The position numbers and the translations under genes are program-made. The notes below the pieces were generated by a model. That model saw only the letters and a program-made list of their open reading frames with translations, did no database searches and was not told where the DNA came from. Positions 26,565-37,917 of a stretch of DNA of 64,000 nucleotides are shown here, one piece after another (position 1 is the stretch's first letter; each line of letters begins with the position of its first letter). This DNA comes from Siphlonurus alternatus. Lineage: Eukaryota > Arthropoda > Insecta > Ephemeroptera > Siphlonuridae. The stretch covers positions 13,487,309 through 13,551,308 of the forward strand of contig OX463786.1 in NCBI GenBank assembly GCA_949825025.1, in the 5' to 3' direction.

Positions 26565-26729
26565 CAGGCGCGGATCCAGAGGGGGGGGGGGGGTGATCGC
26601 AAAGGTCCCCCAAAGGTCCCAAAATATAGGGAAGATGTTAACAACCCCCACCCGTCGCTCGGCCTCCCTCTCCCACTCCAAATTTTAACATGATTGCAGC
26701 CGCCCCACCCAGAGCTGGATCTACCCCTG
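26565..26729. mobile_element. Probable hAT-type MITE with G-run
   Basis: Ends CAGGCGCGGATCCAG / CTGGATCTACCCCTG form imperfect terminal inverted repeats around a G-run. The 8-bp flanks agree at only about five positions, so the target duplication is unproven. Confidence 0.45.
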
Positions 26730-27156
26730 ATTATAATATATATACTTCCCCTGGCTCATATACATAATAATATAACATAATATGTATATTCAGTACAGAT
26801 AAAAATATGTGTGTATTTTTTCCTCTTCGGCAATTAAAATAAGTTAACAAGAAACTGTACAAACAACAGTGATAATAATACATGTATTGGTTGTTTTTTT
26901 TATTTATTTCTAAATTATGTTCTACAAATATAAAATTAAAAATAATAAATCTTACATACAACAAGATCAATCTTGTTTGTTTTTTACTATTAATATATAA
27001 AAAAATATATAAAATTAGGCCTATATTTAATTCAACACTTATTCTTCTTTTTTCATTTTATTTACAAATGGATTAAGAGGTAGATTTTTAAAAATTATTT
27101 CATAGTTGACCAATTTATGAAAAATGATACATTTTTTATTCCATTGAAACTTTAAT

Positions 27157-27665
27157 TTCTTTGAAATAAAATAAAAATTATATTATTATACAAAAATTTA
27201 AGCAACCAAACAGGTTGTTGAAAAAAAGGGGAAAAATTGGAGCCCAATTCTTCATTCAAACTGTGGTAAAAATTCTGCAACAAATACACATACAGTTTTC
27301 AGGGTGCTAAATTTAAGATCACAAATTAATTTAATCGCAACAGCTAGCGAACTTAGTATTATGAAACATTAAATTGATTGTACAAAAATTATATTTTATA
27401 CATCATTATAACAAAAAATTCTTTGAAATGAAATAAAAATTATATACAAAAATTTAAGCAACCAAACAGGTTGTTGAAAAAAGGGGGAAAATTGGAGCCC
27501 AATACTTCATTCAAACTGTGGTAAAAATTCTGCAACAAATACACATACAGTTTTCATGGTGCTAAATTTAAGGACTCGAATTAATTTAATCGCAACAGCT
27601 AGCGAACTTAGTATTATGAAACATTAAATTGATTGTACAAAAATTATACATCATTATAACAAAAA
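27157..27665. repeat. Two-copy tandem duplication, period 262 bp
   Basis: TTCTTTGAAAT at 27157 recurs at 27419. The following sequence (AAGCAACCAAACAGGTTGTT, GGTAAAAATTCTGCAACAAA) is repeated with few substitutions. Non-coding. Confidence 0.85.
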
Positions 27666-28601
27666 AGGTTACTTTATTAATTAGAAAATAATGTTAAAAT
27701 TCCTTAAGCTTACAAAAACTCAAACAACTTAGGATCTAAAACAACATAGTATATATTATAGTATTGTAATAATTAGAAATTTCAAGCAATCATGAGGATA
27801 ATTTCTAATTTCAATGGTAAGTAAATAATGATTGTCACCAAACACACTACCAAATAATTTATCTAATATTACTTTTTTAGCAATTTATTATAAAGTCTGA
27901 CATTAAATATCGACAAAAAACACAAACTGTTCAAAGAATTAACTCAAATTATCTGATGGTCAATTAAAAAATAAATATAATACATTTTACAATCTAAACT
28001 TATTATTTTATTATAAATTTTAATTTTCAAGATACTTTTCTGCAGTGTCAGCCAAATAAGCAATAGAAGCAAAACCAAAATTGACATAAAAATTTCAATG
28101 CAATTCAGAATTCTAATTTTGTGTAGTACAACAAAATTATAAGAAAATAGATGACAATTTTCTCTAAATTAGTTAGGGTTCAGCAACTCTTTGTACATTC
28201 AAATCCAATTAAAATTAGCAGTACTTAAAATTTGAAAAAAAGTTCATATGCAGACAGAGTAGATAAATATCTGTCATGAAATACACTAGAATTAGATTTG
28301 AATTAGTGTGAATCAGTACAGTAGTCAAATGTCTTGAACAACTTACATATGATAGAAACTTCAACTACATCATGATCCTTTCTTGTCTCCCAGTACCCAT
28401 AACAACCAAGACTGACTTAATTGGTTGTCCGCTACGTAGACATAACTCTTAAAAAGTCTCTCCAGCTGGTAGCTTGAGCTATTTAGTGCCTTATTTACAC
28501 TTCAAAAAGGGAAAAATTCATGATTAAAAAAATGTGAATGATAAATGATAAGGTAGACATTTTGTTTAAATTTATAACTCCAATAATTTTACTGTGAAGC
28601 A

Positions 28602-28624
28602 TTTATTTATTTTATTTATTTATT
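28602..28624 (-). terminator. Clustered poly(A) signals of paralog B
   Basis: The minus strand contains overlapping AATAAA hexamers about 110-130 nt downstream of the stop codon at 28734. Confidence 0.55.
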
Positions 28625-28733
28625 TTTTTTTTTTTTTTGCCAGGCTGGCTTATGAAGACAATTTTTCATCAAATAAGGCTGAAAGCCATACCTTCTCAAA
28701 TTTGTGTATACCTCCTAACGTGCCACACTACAA

Positions 28734-31029
28734 CTAACTAACAATTGTTTGAGGCATGCGTTCTTCCACCAGAGTTGCGAACCTCTCCAAGGCGGAGGCC
28801 TGTCTTTCTGCAGAGAGTGCCAAGGACTCGATTGCAGTGGCCGTTCTTTTGCTTGCCTCGGCTTGAACTCGAGCACTCTCTGCTTGTTCTCGCTGCAATG
28901 TCACGAGCTCGTCAAGAGAGGACTTGATATCCAACAGAGCCTCCTCATGACGAGAGTCTGCAGCATCCAAGATGGCTGCCGCCTGTTGTCGAGCAGACAT
29001 TGCTGATTGGTGACGAGTCGAGCGCAGAGCTACAACAAAACAGTTGGTAAGAGGACAGATTTATTGCAAAGGAGCACATATAGAGTTTGACCTAGAGGCA
29101 AGGTAAGTGGACTCCATAACTATGCTCGTAAGTAGTATCACACTTTATTTCATGTTTAAGGGTCCTAGCTACTCAAGCTGTTTCCAATATGGTCACTGTA
29201 ATACAGTATAAGGGCACATATGATGAAATTTATGTTTTTCAGCTATTTTGTAGGGGACAAAGGGAGGTAAGACACAAATAAAATGTGGAGACAAAATATT
29301 ATGTTTTGGGATGCAACCATAATATTTATATTTATGAACAGTTGGATTGAAAAAGCCCCATTGTAGCAAACATAACTGATTGATCGTTATACAGTACTGT
29401 AATGTATCCACTGAGTATTTAGCAAATTGGCCATAAAGAAAGATTATAAATTTTTACTGTCAGAAACCAAAGTACACTGTTGTATGGTACATGCAGTTCA
29501 CAGTAAACATGGAAACTAAAAAGCTAAAAAAAAAAAGTCATAATCTTATTGCATGTAAATTACAGTAGAAACTTGTTATTACGTAATTTGTTATAACGTA
29601 AAAACTCGATATTGAGTAACAGAGTAAAGGTCCCGTAAAAATTATAAATTAGTATTGTAGGTATAGGAAAAACTTAATTTAAGGTATACTCGATATAAGG
29701 TAAACTCAATTTCCTGGGTCCCTTGACTTTACGTAATAACAAGTTTTTACTGTATTTAATTCAGTAATTGCTTAACCCATATCGACTCAGTGCAAAATAT
29801 AGTGTACTAACCTACTGGCTCAATGATAGTTTTAAGAATTACATGTTATCTATTTCTACAAGACAACAATAATGACTTAAGACCTACAACTTAGTTTCGT
29901 AACTCACCACTGGGAGACCTGCTGGTCGTGGCACTTGGAGTGGGACTGGGGGGTGCCTGGTAATTCTTGTGAGAAGAGGCGGTCACCTTTCGTTTCTTGT
30001 TTCGGCGTCGTAGCTCTCCTATCTCATCCACTGTATCATTCACAGGGGGCAACACAGGCGGCTCCATGTCTGTAAAAAAAGAGTAAGTCAGTGGAGGATA
30101 ATATGTTAAGACCACTAAAAATTGTTATAAAAAATTTAAAAGAAGCTTGGTGTTAGTGAATTACTGCTTTCCAGCACTTACAGTAATTTACAAATTTGTA
30201 AATTATGTAAAAATGAACCTCAAGACTATAGACTAGTTTTTAAATAAGCAAGTCTAAAATTTTGTTTGACCACGAGTGGTTATTTGATAGTTTGTTGGTT
30301 TGTTCCTTCATAATAAAAGTCTTGTGTAATCCCTATAGTGGTCGAATAAATATATTATATTCTTGTTATGCAATTATAGGCTCTACAGCAGCACAAGGTC
30401 TCTAATCAATAAAATTTATGATGTTTACAATGCAATATTATATTAGGACATAATAGGAGTAGGAGGATATGACAGTGCTTCATATATTTAGACCAAGACT
30501 TAAGATTATAACATTAATGTTTTAAGTGTTTGCTTACCTTCTGATAAATCCTCTTGGTCCATCAAGAAAACACCTAAAAACAAGAGAAATAAAATACTGT
30601 AAATAACAAAAGTCCAGCTCACCAATAAAATTAGCACTATATAGCATAGATAACTTGACTGCAGTGCATGTAGGCTATTCAAAAATTTAATTACCCATTA
30701 AGAAAAACATTAGAAATATTGGTAGTAAAAAAATAAATCTCAGGTACTGAACCATCTGAAAACAGTCCATTTTTGCAGATGACTCATTCCGGCTATATTC
30801 TATAAGTAGATACTGTAGTTCATTATTTCACATGACAATATTTTATTCTATTAAACTGCCTACCAAAACAAACATAAAACTAGCCACTTAATACCAAGTA
30901 AGCCAGTCACAAGTATAATTATATGGGAGAAGTTTTTAGCCCCCACTCCCTCTTTCCCTATTCTGGTTACAAGATACAGTATAAGGAAAAATACAAGGGT
31001 TCACCTATCCCCACAATGGAGTATCGACC

Positions 31030-31060
<31 letters not shown>

Positions 31061-34000
31061 GTTGCAGAAATGGATAGAGGGTGCAAAGTTATGTTACCCT
31101 GATTTTTTTCAGATTTTTTAGAGTCCGGGAACTATTTTTAAAAAATTATTGAAAGTTCTTTTTGTGACGTCACGAGACGCTGCTCCTTAAGAAAAAGATA
31201 GGACTTGCCGCCGCGTGACGTCACAAAAAGAACTTTCAATATTTTTTTAAAAATACTTCCCGAGCTCTAAAAAATATGAAAAAAATCAGGGTAGCATAAC
31301 TTTGCACGCTCTATCCATTTCTGCAATAAAAAAATTGAGGTTGATACTCCATTAATTTTTTTTCCCAAGCTACGTCACTAACCAGTCTGGTTTGTGGCAT
31401 CAAGTTCTTGTTGTCCCTCAGACTGCTGCAAGATGGAATTGACAGCTGCCTCACTGTTGCTATTTTCAGTATTTTCTGTGGGGTCGAATGGCACAGGAGG
31501 CTTTATCTTCTCCAGCCTTGCACCTACGGCCCAGTCCATTATGTGGTAGAGTGGCCATTTTATTGGCTCGTCTGGATGCTTGCCCACTCGCATCGGGTCT
31601 TTCTCATCCTACAAAAAAAAAAAAAAAAATCAAGTGATAATTGTAATTATTGTACATGCAAAATTTTCTTCAACATTAAATCTAATCCTCTCTAAAATAA
31701 AAATGTATAGCTGTTTTAGCACGAAAGCAAATCCTTCTGCTTGTTGTTAGTAAATTTTGTATTATTGGTACTGTGTGTCCGATGAAGGCAGTAAAATGGG
31801 ATAGTTGTAATGTTCACTCATATTATGGAAAATGATCGTTAATTATGATAACTAGCACCACCGTCCAACAATACCATTACATTCAGTGCCCCCATAAGCA
31901 AAATCAGGTACTACACCATCCCAAGGTTAACAATGAAATGGCTTGGATTGTTACACTCGTCAGTGTGAGTAGAAGACTTTGCATGAAAGTGAAGTTTTAC
32001 AGTGTTATTAATTAAAAATCAGATACTGTAACCCCTAAATTTGGGGTAAAAAATGTTTTCAAATTAAAAACTTCATTAATTTTCTTTTTAATTCGTACAG
32101 TATTAAATTTGGTAAAAAAAGAAGCTAGGAGTTAGGAGTATGTAACGCTATAGTAAAAATCTAATCTTGAGCTATATTTTTTATTTTAGGCGAGATAACA
32201 GACACAAAAAGTTAAGATATTTTTTAGAATGTATTTTGGATACAAGATTTTAAAAAGTTCCTGCTGTTCCTCAAGAAAAAAAAAAAAAAAACAACGTAAT
32301 TTGATACTAAAATAATTTGAATAAATAAATAAATACTATTTATAATAAAAAGGAGACATTTCATGATAATTTAAGTTTTTAAGTTAGCCTTGTGGTGAGA
32401 CGATCAGGTATTGTAGTTATGTATATTTATAATTTTTACTTGAGTGTATCAGATAGGATGAAAATATAATAATCCATAGTTGAACATACTTTGTATTTTT
32501 TGACGAAATTCTCCCATCTCTTCTTTGCCTGTTGAGCTGTCAGTTTATTTTCTAGTCCCATTTCTTGTAACACATGGCTGAAAAATAATATTAAAATACT
32601 TGAAAATTTTTAATACTTACACCTTTTCTTAAAGCAAGCTTGAATTTGCAGTTAAATTTTTATAACTATGAAACAGCTGCAATTCAGTCAGGGGTTTCAG
32701 GGGTAATGGAAGCATTAATATAATATGATTATGCATAATATATGTAATTATTATACATTATATCTCGTTGTAAGTTAGATTATATGCATCAGTGAACAGT
32801 ATGCTAGACAATGCATATAATAAATACAGTATATCATATATAGGGGCCGGATTTCCCGTTTTTGAAAATGTTATTTCCAGCAATGCGGATCCAGTCCAAT
32901 TTTTTCCTAAAAACAGTTTTCAATTTTCCTGAAAACAGTTCACTTCCAGTTCAGTAATGTAAAAACAGTTTTTTCCAGTTTTTTAAAAAAAAAAAAAAAC
33001 ATTTTTATTAGTAATTTTGAGTACCATTGTCTGCAGTGAAGAAAATTCGTAAAACAACATCATTGTGGTGTCAATTTGGAGGAGGAAAAAAATATTAATG
33101 CAAATATTTAATTGTAATTTTTATCACGAAAAACATGCTTTTGCAAGACAAAACTGCATTTCCAGTTTTATCATTAACTGGAAAAAGTTAACGAAACTTG
33201 AAAAAACTGAAACAGTTCTCACTTTTCAAAAACAGTTTTTTCCAGTTCAAACTTTTTTGCATTTTTGGCAATGAAACTTCATGATTCGTGAACATTTGAA
33301 GTCAGAATCAATATAGCATACATATTTGTATAACTGGAAAAACTGGAGATCCGGCCCCTAATCATATATGCATGCATGCAGTGTATGTAAACCTCCTGAA
33401 TATTCTGCCTAATACACTGGATCTTCAAGAGACAAAAGGATGCACATTTGCAAATGTTGGTTATAAATATGATGCACATGTAAGTAGCACCTTATACAGT
33501 ACAGTATATATAGTCTAAAGCTTGTTAACAATTTCATGTTGATTATTGTAAGACAAATAAAGCAGTGGTTAAGTTTGTGTCATCTTAAGGCCATATGCGT
33601 TATACATACGTTATATTATGTGTACTGCATTCGATGTATGATATGCATAATATACTGTCCGTTTGATATACACTGTATGCATATATGTCATATGTACATA
33701 CTGTACTGTGCATACAGTGTAGCTAGTACTGTTATACAGTACATCCTGTGAATTATGATACATACGTCCATCCTCTTAAAGGAAATGATCCGCTTCTCTT
33801 TCCAGCAAACCGTTCTTCACTCTCTTTTCTTATCCGAATAAACTCTTCATTCATTTCATGAGTCCCTAAAAAAAAAAGAGAAATTATACCATACTTTTTA
33901 TAAGTAAAGGTGCTTTCACATATTCGAAAATTGCTACGGACTTCCGTAGCAATGCCGTAAGCCTTTCACATATTCTTGTTCGTCTGCGGCAGCTGCGGCG

Positions 34001-36563
34001 GAAAATCATGTGAATGCCGCAGCAAAATCAAACTCATCTTGATTTTGCTACGGAGTTCCGTAGAACGTTCCGCAGAAGATCGCGAGGTGCTACGGAGCGC
34101 CGCAGCAAAATCAACACATTTGCTACTGTACGGAGTAGCTACGGAGCTTTTCCGTAGCAATTTTCAAATATGTGAAAGCACCTTTATTCAGAAATAAATA
34201 CAGTATTTAGTTATGCATTTTATATGACATACAAAAGACAGTATGCACGATTGTATATATAATATTGTATTGCATATATGCATATAATATGCATAGTATC
34301 AGTGTGATAGTATGATATGCATACAATATGCTGTATATACAGTACAGTATTCTCATTGAGCTCTACACACACCTTGTGTAGAGCTCAATGAGTATTCTGT
34401 ATGCATATATACATATGATAAGGTGCTTTCACATATTCGAAAATCGCTACGGAGTTCCGTAGAACGTGCCACAGAAGATCGCGAGGTGCTACGGAGCGCC
34501 ACAGCAAAATCAACACATTTGCTACAGAGTAGCTACGGAGCGTTTCCGTAGCGATTTTCGAATATGTTACGGAGTCGGAGAAAGCAAATGTGTGTTCAAA
34601 GCAATATGAGGCTGTGTTCCAGGCCAAAGTATTAGATACATACAAGGAGAATGAGCAAAATAACGAGCAGGAGGAAGGTACAGCAAATAGTAGACATAAG
34701 ATATTCAGGGTCAGATATAAAGATGTTAGAAGAGCAATAGTGTCACTGAAAAAAGGGAAGGCCCCGGGACCGGACGGAATTACAGCATCGTTCCTAAAAT
34801 TGTGTATTGACAAGCATTGTAAGTACCAAATGCTCATTTTTGAGACAGTAATGAAACAAGGTAAAATGCCAGATGGGTGGAGAGAGGCGTGGGTTATTCC
34901 AATTTATAAGGGAGGAGCAAAAAGTGAAGTTAAAAACTACAGACCAGTAAGCCTTACATCAGTAGTTTCAAAAGTAATGGAGAAGATAGTAGTTAAGTAC
35001 ATGAGACTTAAGCTAGAACTGAAGGGACATTTTTGCAAACAACAGCACGGATTTAGGGGGAATTATTCATGTGATACTCAGCTTCTGGGGCTAGTGCAGG
35101 ACCTCGAGGAAGGCATTGATAAAGGAGAGGAAATACACGCAATATTTTTGGATTTCGAGAAAGCATTTGATAAGGTGCCACACAACATACTAGTGAATAA
35201 AGTAAGAGAAGCGGTAGGTGAAGAAGGCTTGATAAATTTTATAGAAGATTTTTTAACTGACAGGGTACAGAGAGTCAAGCTAGGGCAAACGTTGTCTGAG
35301 GTAGTGAAGGTTACTTCTGGAGTCCCTCAGGGTAGTGTGCTAGGGCCGCTACTTTTTATTATTTTTATTAATGATATTGAACAGAATTTGGAGTCGGAGA
35401 TTGAGGCTTTTTGCTGATGACAGCGTAATCTATAGGACAGTAAGTAATAGCAGGATGAGCAAATTTTACAAAAGGATCTGGAGACAGTGGGTATATGGAT
35501 AGGAGCAAATAAAATGAAGCTTAATGTTGGAAAATGTAGCGTGGTTAAGTTCAACAGAAGAAAGGAGCAAAGTCAGGTTAAATATTTTATGGAGGGGGAA
35601 GAAATCAAATCAGAGGACAAATACAAATATCTGGGAGTAATGCTTCAGTGCAAACTTAATTGGGATGAACATATTAGGTATGTAACGGCAAAGAGCAGAA
35701 GGAATCTTGAGTTTGTAATGAGGAATCTTAAGGGGGCAGGCAGGACAGTAAGAGAAAAAGCATACAAGTCTCTGATTAGACCAATAATGGAATATGGATG
35801 TAATGCGTGGGACCCGTATAGAGCAAAAGGAAAGAAAGAGATGGAAAAGATACAAAGACGAGCAGCAAGAAGGGTTCTAGAAAAGGGGAACTGGAGCTTT
35901 ACCTGTGATAAAAGCAAAATTTATAAGGGAAGAGAGAGTGTGACCAAAATGATAGAGCAACTGGGATGGGAGGATCTGGAGGAAAGGAGGAAGCAAAGTA
36001 GACTGACAACAATGTATAAAATAACTAGGAACCAAAAGGGCTGGGAGGAGCTTAGCGATCGTACTGAGGAAGGGCGTTATAAAGGCAGGAGGGACCATGA
36101 TTGGAAGCTGGAGTATAGGAGAAGCAAAAATTATGTGGGCAAGTATTCTTTTTTGAGAAGAACGGTGAGGGAGTGGAATTTGTTGGACTCTGGGCTTGTG
36201 GATGCTCGGAGTGTTGGTGAGTTCAGGGAGGGGCTGAGAGAGTCAGCCGCAAGCAAGCGAGCCACCGTGGTGGAATACCCACAATAGCCGCAAGCAGTGG
36301 TGTATGCATGTAATGTGTGTACACACTGCTATTTAATCTAATCTTAATCTATGTGAAAGCACCTATATGCATATGCATACTGTATGTACAGATGCCAGTT
36401 TTGCAGGCAAATTGCAGCACCAAAATTACCAGTTTATACAGATTTAATACAAGATTCATGCTCTGAAATAAGTAATTAACACTATATAATACTTACAAAA
36501 CAACCCATACTCAAAACGACGATTTTCTAGCGATTTTCTAGCTTCTGCTGAATTTTTGGCCAT
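28734..36563 (-). CDS. Myb/SANT-like domain protein, tandem paralog B (7 exons, 324 aa)
   Basis: Exons: 36563-36497, 33865-33766, 32577-32490, 31608-31383, 30573-30538, 30069-29908, 29029-28734 (TAG 28736-28734). Intron phases (1,2,0,1,1,1) and the 88-bp third exon are identical to paralog A, showing tandem duplication. Domain: W-T at 23-24, NEEFIRIRKESEERF, MGLENKLTAQQAKKRWEN, KWPLYHIMDW. A longer acidic linker, a nuclear-localisation-like RRRNKKRKV and an SP/TP-rich stretch precede the last exon, whose helical module reads QQAAAILDAADSRHEEALLD and then AERQASALERF. The chosen ATG (36563) has a strong context; an in-frame ATG at 36641 would add 26 residues. Intron 1 hosts MITEs and a LINE. 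The start is 157 bp from the divergent zinc-protein gene, suggesting a shared promoter. Confidence 0.88.
29561..29755. mobile_element. Mariner-type MITE
   Basis: Inverted ends TACAGTAGAAACTTGTTATT / AATAACAAGTTTTTACTGTA, with TA at each end and near-palindromic arms. A TACAGT start and TA target are typical of Tc1/mariner MITEs. It lies in the last intron of paralog B. Confidence 0.7.
31016..31352. mobile_element. Palindromic MITE family 1, copy D
   Basis: Complete copy with ends ATGGAGTATCGACCTCAATT / TTGATACTCCAT, GTGACGTCAC on both arms, and a poly-T expansion near the left end. It lies in intron 4 of paralog B, about 30 bp from exon 31608-31383. Confidence 0.85.
32841..33360. mobile_element. 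520-bp hAT-type non-autonomous element
   Basis: Ends TAGGGGCCGGAT / ATCCGGCCCCTA are flanked by a perfect 8-bp duplication ATCATATA (32833-32840 and 33361-33368). The interior is largely variations on AAAACAGTTTTTTCCAGTT. No transposase. It lies in intron 2 of paralog B. Confidence 0.85.
33908..34183. mobile_element. Harbinger-like MITE family 4, copy 1
   Basis: Inverted ends AGGTGCTTTCACATATTCGA / AAATATGTGAAAGCACCT, with internal GCTACGGA/TCCGTAGC palindromic blocks. Flanks TAA and TTA suggest a 3-bp A/T-rich target, as in PIF/Harbinger elements. It lies in intron 1 of paralog B. Confidence 0.7.
34344..34401. repeat. Short hairpin
   Basis: Arms built on CTCATTGAGCTCTACACA and TGTGTAGAGCTCAATGAG around CACCT. 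About 25 bp pair with two mismatches. No function assigned. Confidence 0.6.
34568..36350 (+). mobile_element. 5'-truncated CR1/L2-like LINE
   Basis: About 1.78 kb carrying only the reverse-transcriptase part and C-terminal region of a non-LTR retrotransposon. It ends in a TAATC/TTAATC simple tail. The endonuclease is absent, as expected from 5' truncation. It lies in intron 1 of paralog B, antisense to that gene. Confidence 0.85.
34590..36287 (+). pseudogene. LINE reverse transcriptase, disrupted
   Basis: The first open segment (to 35417) has the RT signatures KGKAPGPDGITASFLK, NYRPVSLTSVVSK, FLDFEKAFDKVPH and SGVPQGSVLGPLLF. The catalytic FADD box then appears in a shifted frame near 35404-35430. 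The original frame resumes near 35460 and runs to a stop at 36285, through KYLGV, RPIMEYGCNAWDPY and QRRAARRV. Two compensating indels about 60-80 bp apart plus a stop break the frame. The C-terminal WNLLDSGLVDARSVGEF motif is typical of CR1/L2/Rex-type elements. Non-functional as it stands. Confidence 0.85.
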
Positions 36564-36720
36564 TCTTCCAGAAATGTTATCAACAAACAATGAAGTTGCC
36601 CAGAAAATTGAAGTAAATTTTCCGCGGTTTCCGCGAAACATCTGACTGTAACCGCGAAATTTTGAAAAAAGAAAATCACGGCAGCTGTGATTTTGTTGGC
36701 AATATTATTTTCTTTCTAAA
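36564..36720. promoter_or_regulatory. Putative bidirectional promoter with E2F-like sites
   Basis: 157 bp separate the start codons of paralog B (minus) and the zinc protein (plus). The interval holds TTTTCCGCGG, TTTCCGCGAAA and CCGCGAAATTT, three matches to the E2F core TTTSSCGS, plus CAGCTG. No TATA box was seen. This is a GC-rich island in an AT-rich setting, as expected for a shared housekeeping-type promoter. Confidence 0.55.
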
Positions 36721-37516
36721 ATGACAGATTTAGAAATAAATTTCTCTAAACTCGTCTGCTATAAATGCAGATCATTATTGGTGGATAGAGCTCATGAAGC
36801 AATAATTGATACACACAGTGAAAATCTAACAAAGTTCTCCCTTGCGAAGGAAGAAGGAAAGTGTGAAACTTCAGTTTGGTACCTCAAGGATGACTGCTTG
36901 CCTGACTGGATCAAACAGTTGGTTGAAGAGGTGAAAATAATATTAGCTATTATAGAGGCGTATTGAAACTTAAGAATGATTTCTATTGATGATTATGTAT
37001 AGTAAGTTAATGTTGTGATTAAGGGAAAGAGAGGATTCAGCATCATGCATGCAGGTATCACACATCAGCGTAACCAGCAGAAACAGTTCTTGATTTTGTG
37101 ATAAAGCGTTGAGGGTATATGCATATATATGCATATATGCTGGAATCACTTACTCCCTGTGTACTTTAAACGTACCCTGCTCAGTCCCTTAAAGAGGTTA
37201 GGGGAGCATTATCTCCTTAAAATTTTCTTCAACTGTATCCAGAAAACCCCCGGCCATGCAGGAGAAAACTTCCATTTATATACAGCAAGTTTCAAGGTTC
37301 CATTGCCCCTACACTCTGACATTATTTCTAATTTTTAATATTTTGTTACAGAGTGGTTGGACAAAGGGTCGAGTCAGCTGCCCAGCCTGCAACTGTCGTA
37401 TCGGAGGGTTCGACTTCGTTGGCGGAGATCGTTGTCCGTGTCCAGAATCTCACGTGCTGCCCCCTGTCCACTTCACAAGAAGCAAAGTCGACCTAAAAGT
37501 TGCAACTCTTGTGTGA
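36721..37516 (+). CDS. Small zinc protein resembling the RNF180/DUSP12 N-terminal zinc module (2 exons, 124 aa)
   Basis: Exon 1 is 36721-36930 (70 codons, donor GAG|gtgaaa) and exon 2 is 37352-37516 (acceptor gttacag, TGA at 37514-37516); phase 0. Cysteine layout: CYKC at 13-16, then SVWYLKDDCLPDWIKQLVEE, GRVSCPACNCRIGGFDF and DRCPC, ending HFTRSKVD. The order CxxC, W...LP.WI, CPxCxxR(I/L)GxF(D/N)F, CxC, hxxKS(K/R)xD matches the N-terminal part of RNF180 (Rines) and the zinc tail of DUSP12/YVH1, both of which bind metal. Here it stands alone: neither RING nor phosphatase is present and the frame ends soon after. It may be a genuine stand-alone member, or the 5' part of an alternatively spliced longer gene. 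Head-to-head with paralog B. Confidence 0.75.
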
Positions 37517-37753
37517 CATGAAATGCTCAATTTATTCTTTTTGTACAATGAACTATCTTCTTTTTATTTTGGTGGTTAACTTAAAAAAAAAAATGCTCAC
37601 ACATAACCAATTGATGCTAAACTTATTAACATCTTCATCAAATGTTTAATTAAGTTAAACAGCATGATTATATGCGATGATTTACATATAGTAAGTGTTT
37701 CAATTTATCAAGGATGATATGGTACGAAAGATGGCTTAGAACAGTCACTACTA

Positions 37754-37917
37754 GGCAGTGTCCCAATACTATTTCTCGTCTACTTAGGGTCCCTAAATGA
37801 GCTTTCCCCTCCCCTCCAAGATGGCCGCTATATAAGAAGGGTGCATATGATGCGCCCTAAATTTGCCGCCATTGTAGGGAAGGGTAGTAGACGAGAATAG
37901 GACTATTGGGACGCCAC
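37754..37917. mobile_element. 164-bp MITE
   Basis: Inverted ends GGCAGTGTCCCAATA / TATTGGGACGCC, then TATTTCTCGTCTACT / AGTAGACGAGAATA, around AAGATGGCCGC. No coding capacity. Confidence 0.7.

Larger units (their letters stand above)
25954..28601. other. Intergenic region between Myb/SANT paralogs A and B
   Basis: Holds the 5' flank of paralog A (26.0-26.1 kb), the hAT-like MITE at 26.6 kb, a tandem duplication at 27.16-27.67 kb and AT-rich sequence. No exon was recognised. Confidence 0.6.
34421..36364. mobile_element. Harbinger-like MITE family 4, copy 2, split by a LINE
   Basis: The left part 34421-34567 ends at AATATGT and the right part resumes at 36351 with ATGTGAAAGCACCT. Together they make an ordinary family 4 copy flanked by ATA on both sides. 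The LINE fills the gap, with ATGT at both ends as a probable target duplication. Confidence 0.75.

Noticed and set aside
34385..34837. 150-aa minus-strand open frame
   Set aside because: Antisense to the LINE and MITE; it covers both elements and has no family resemblance.
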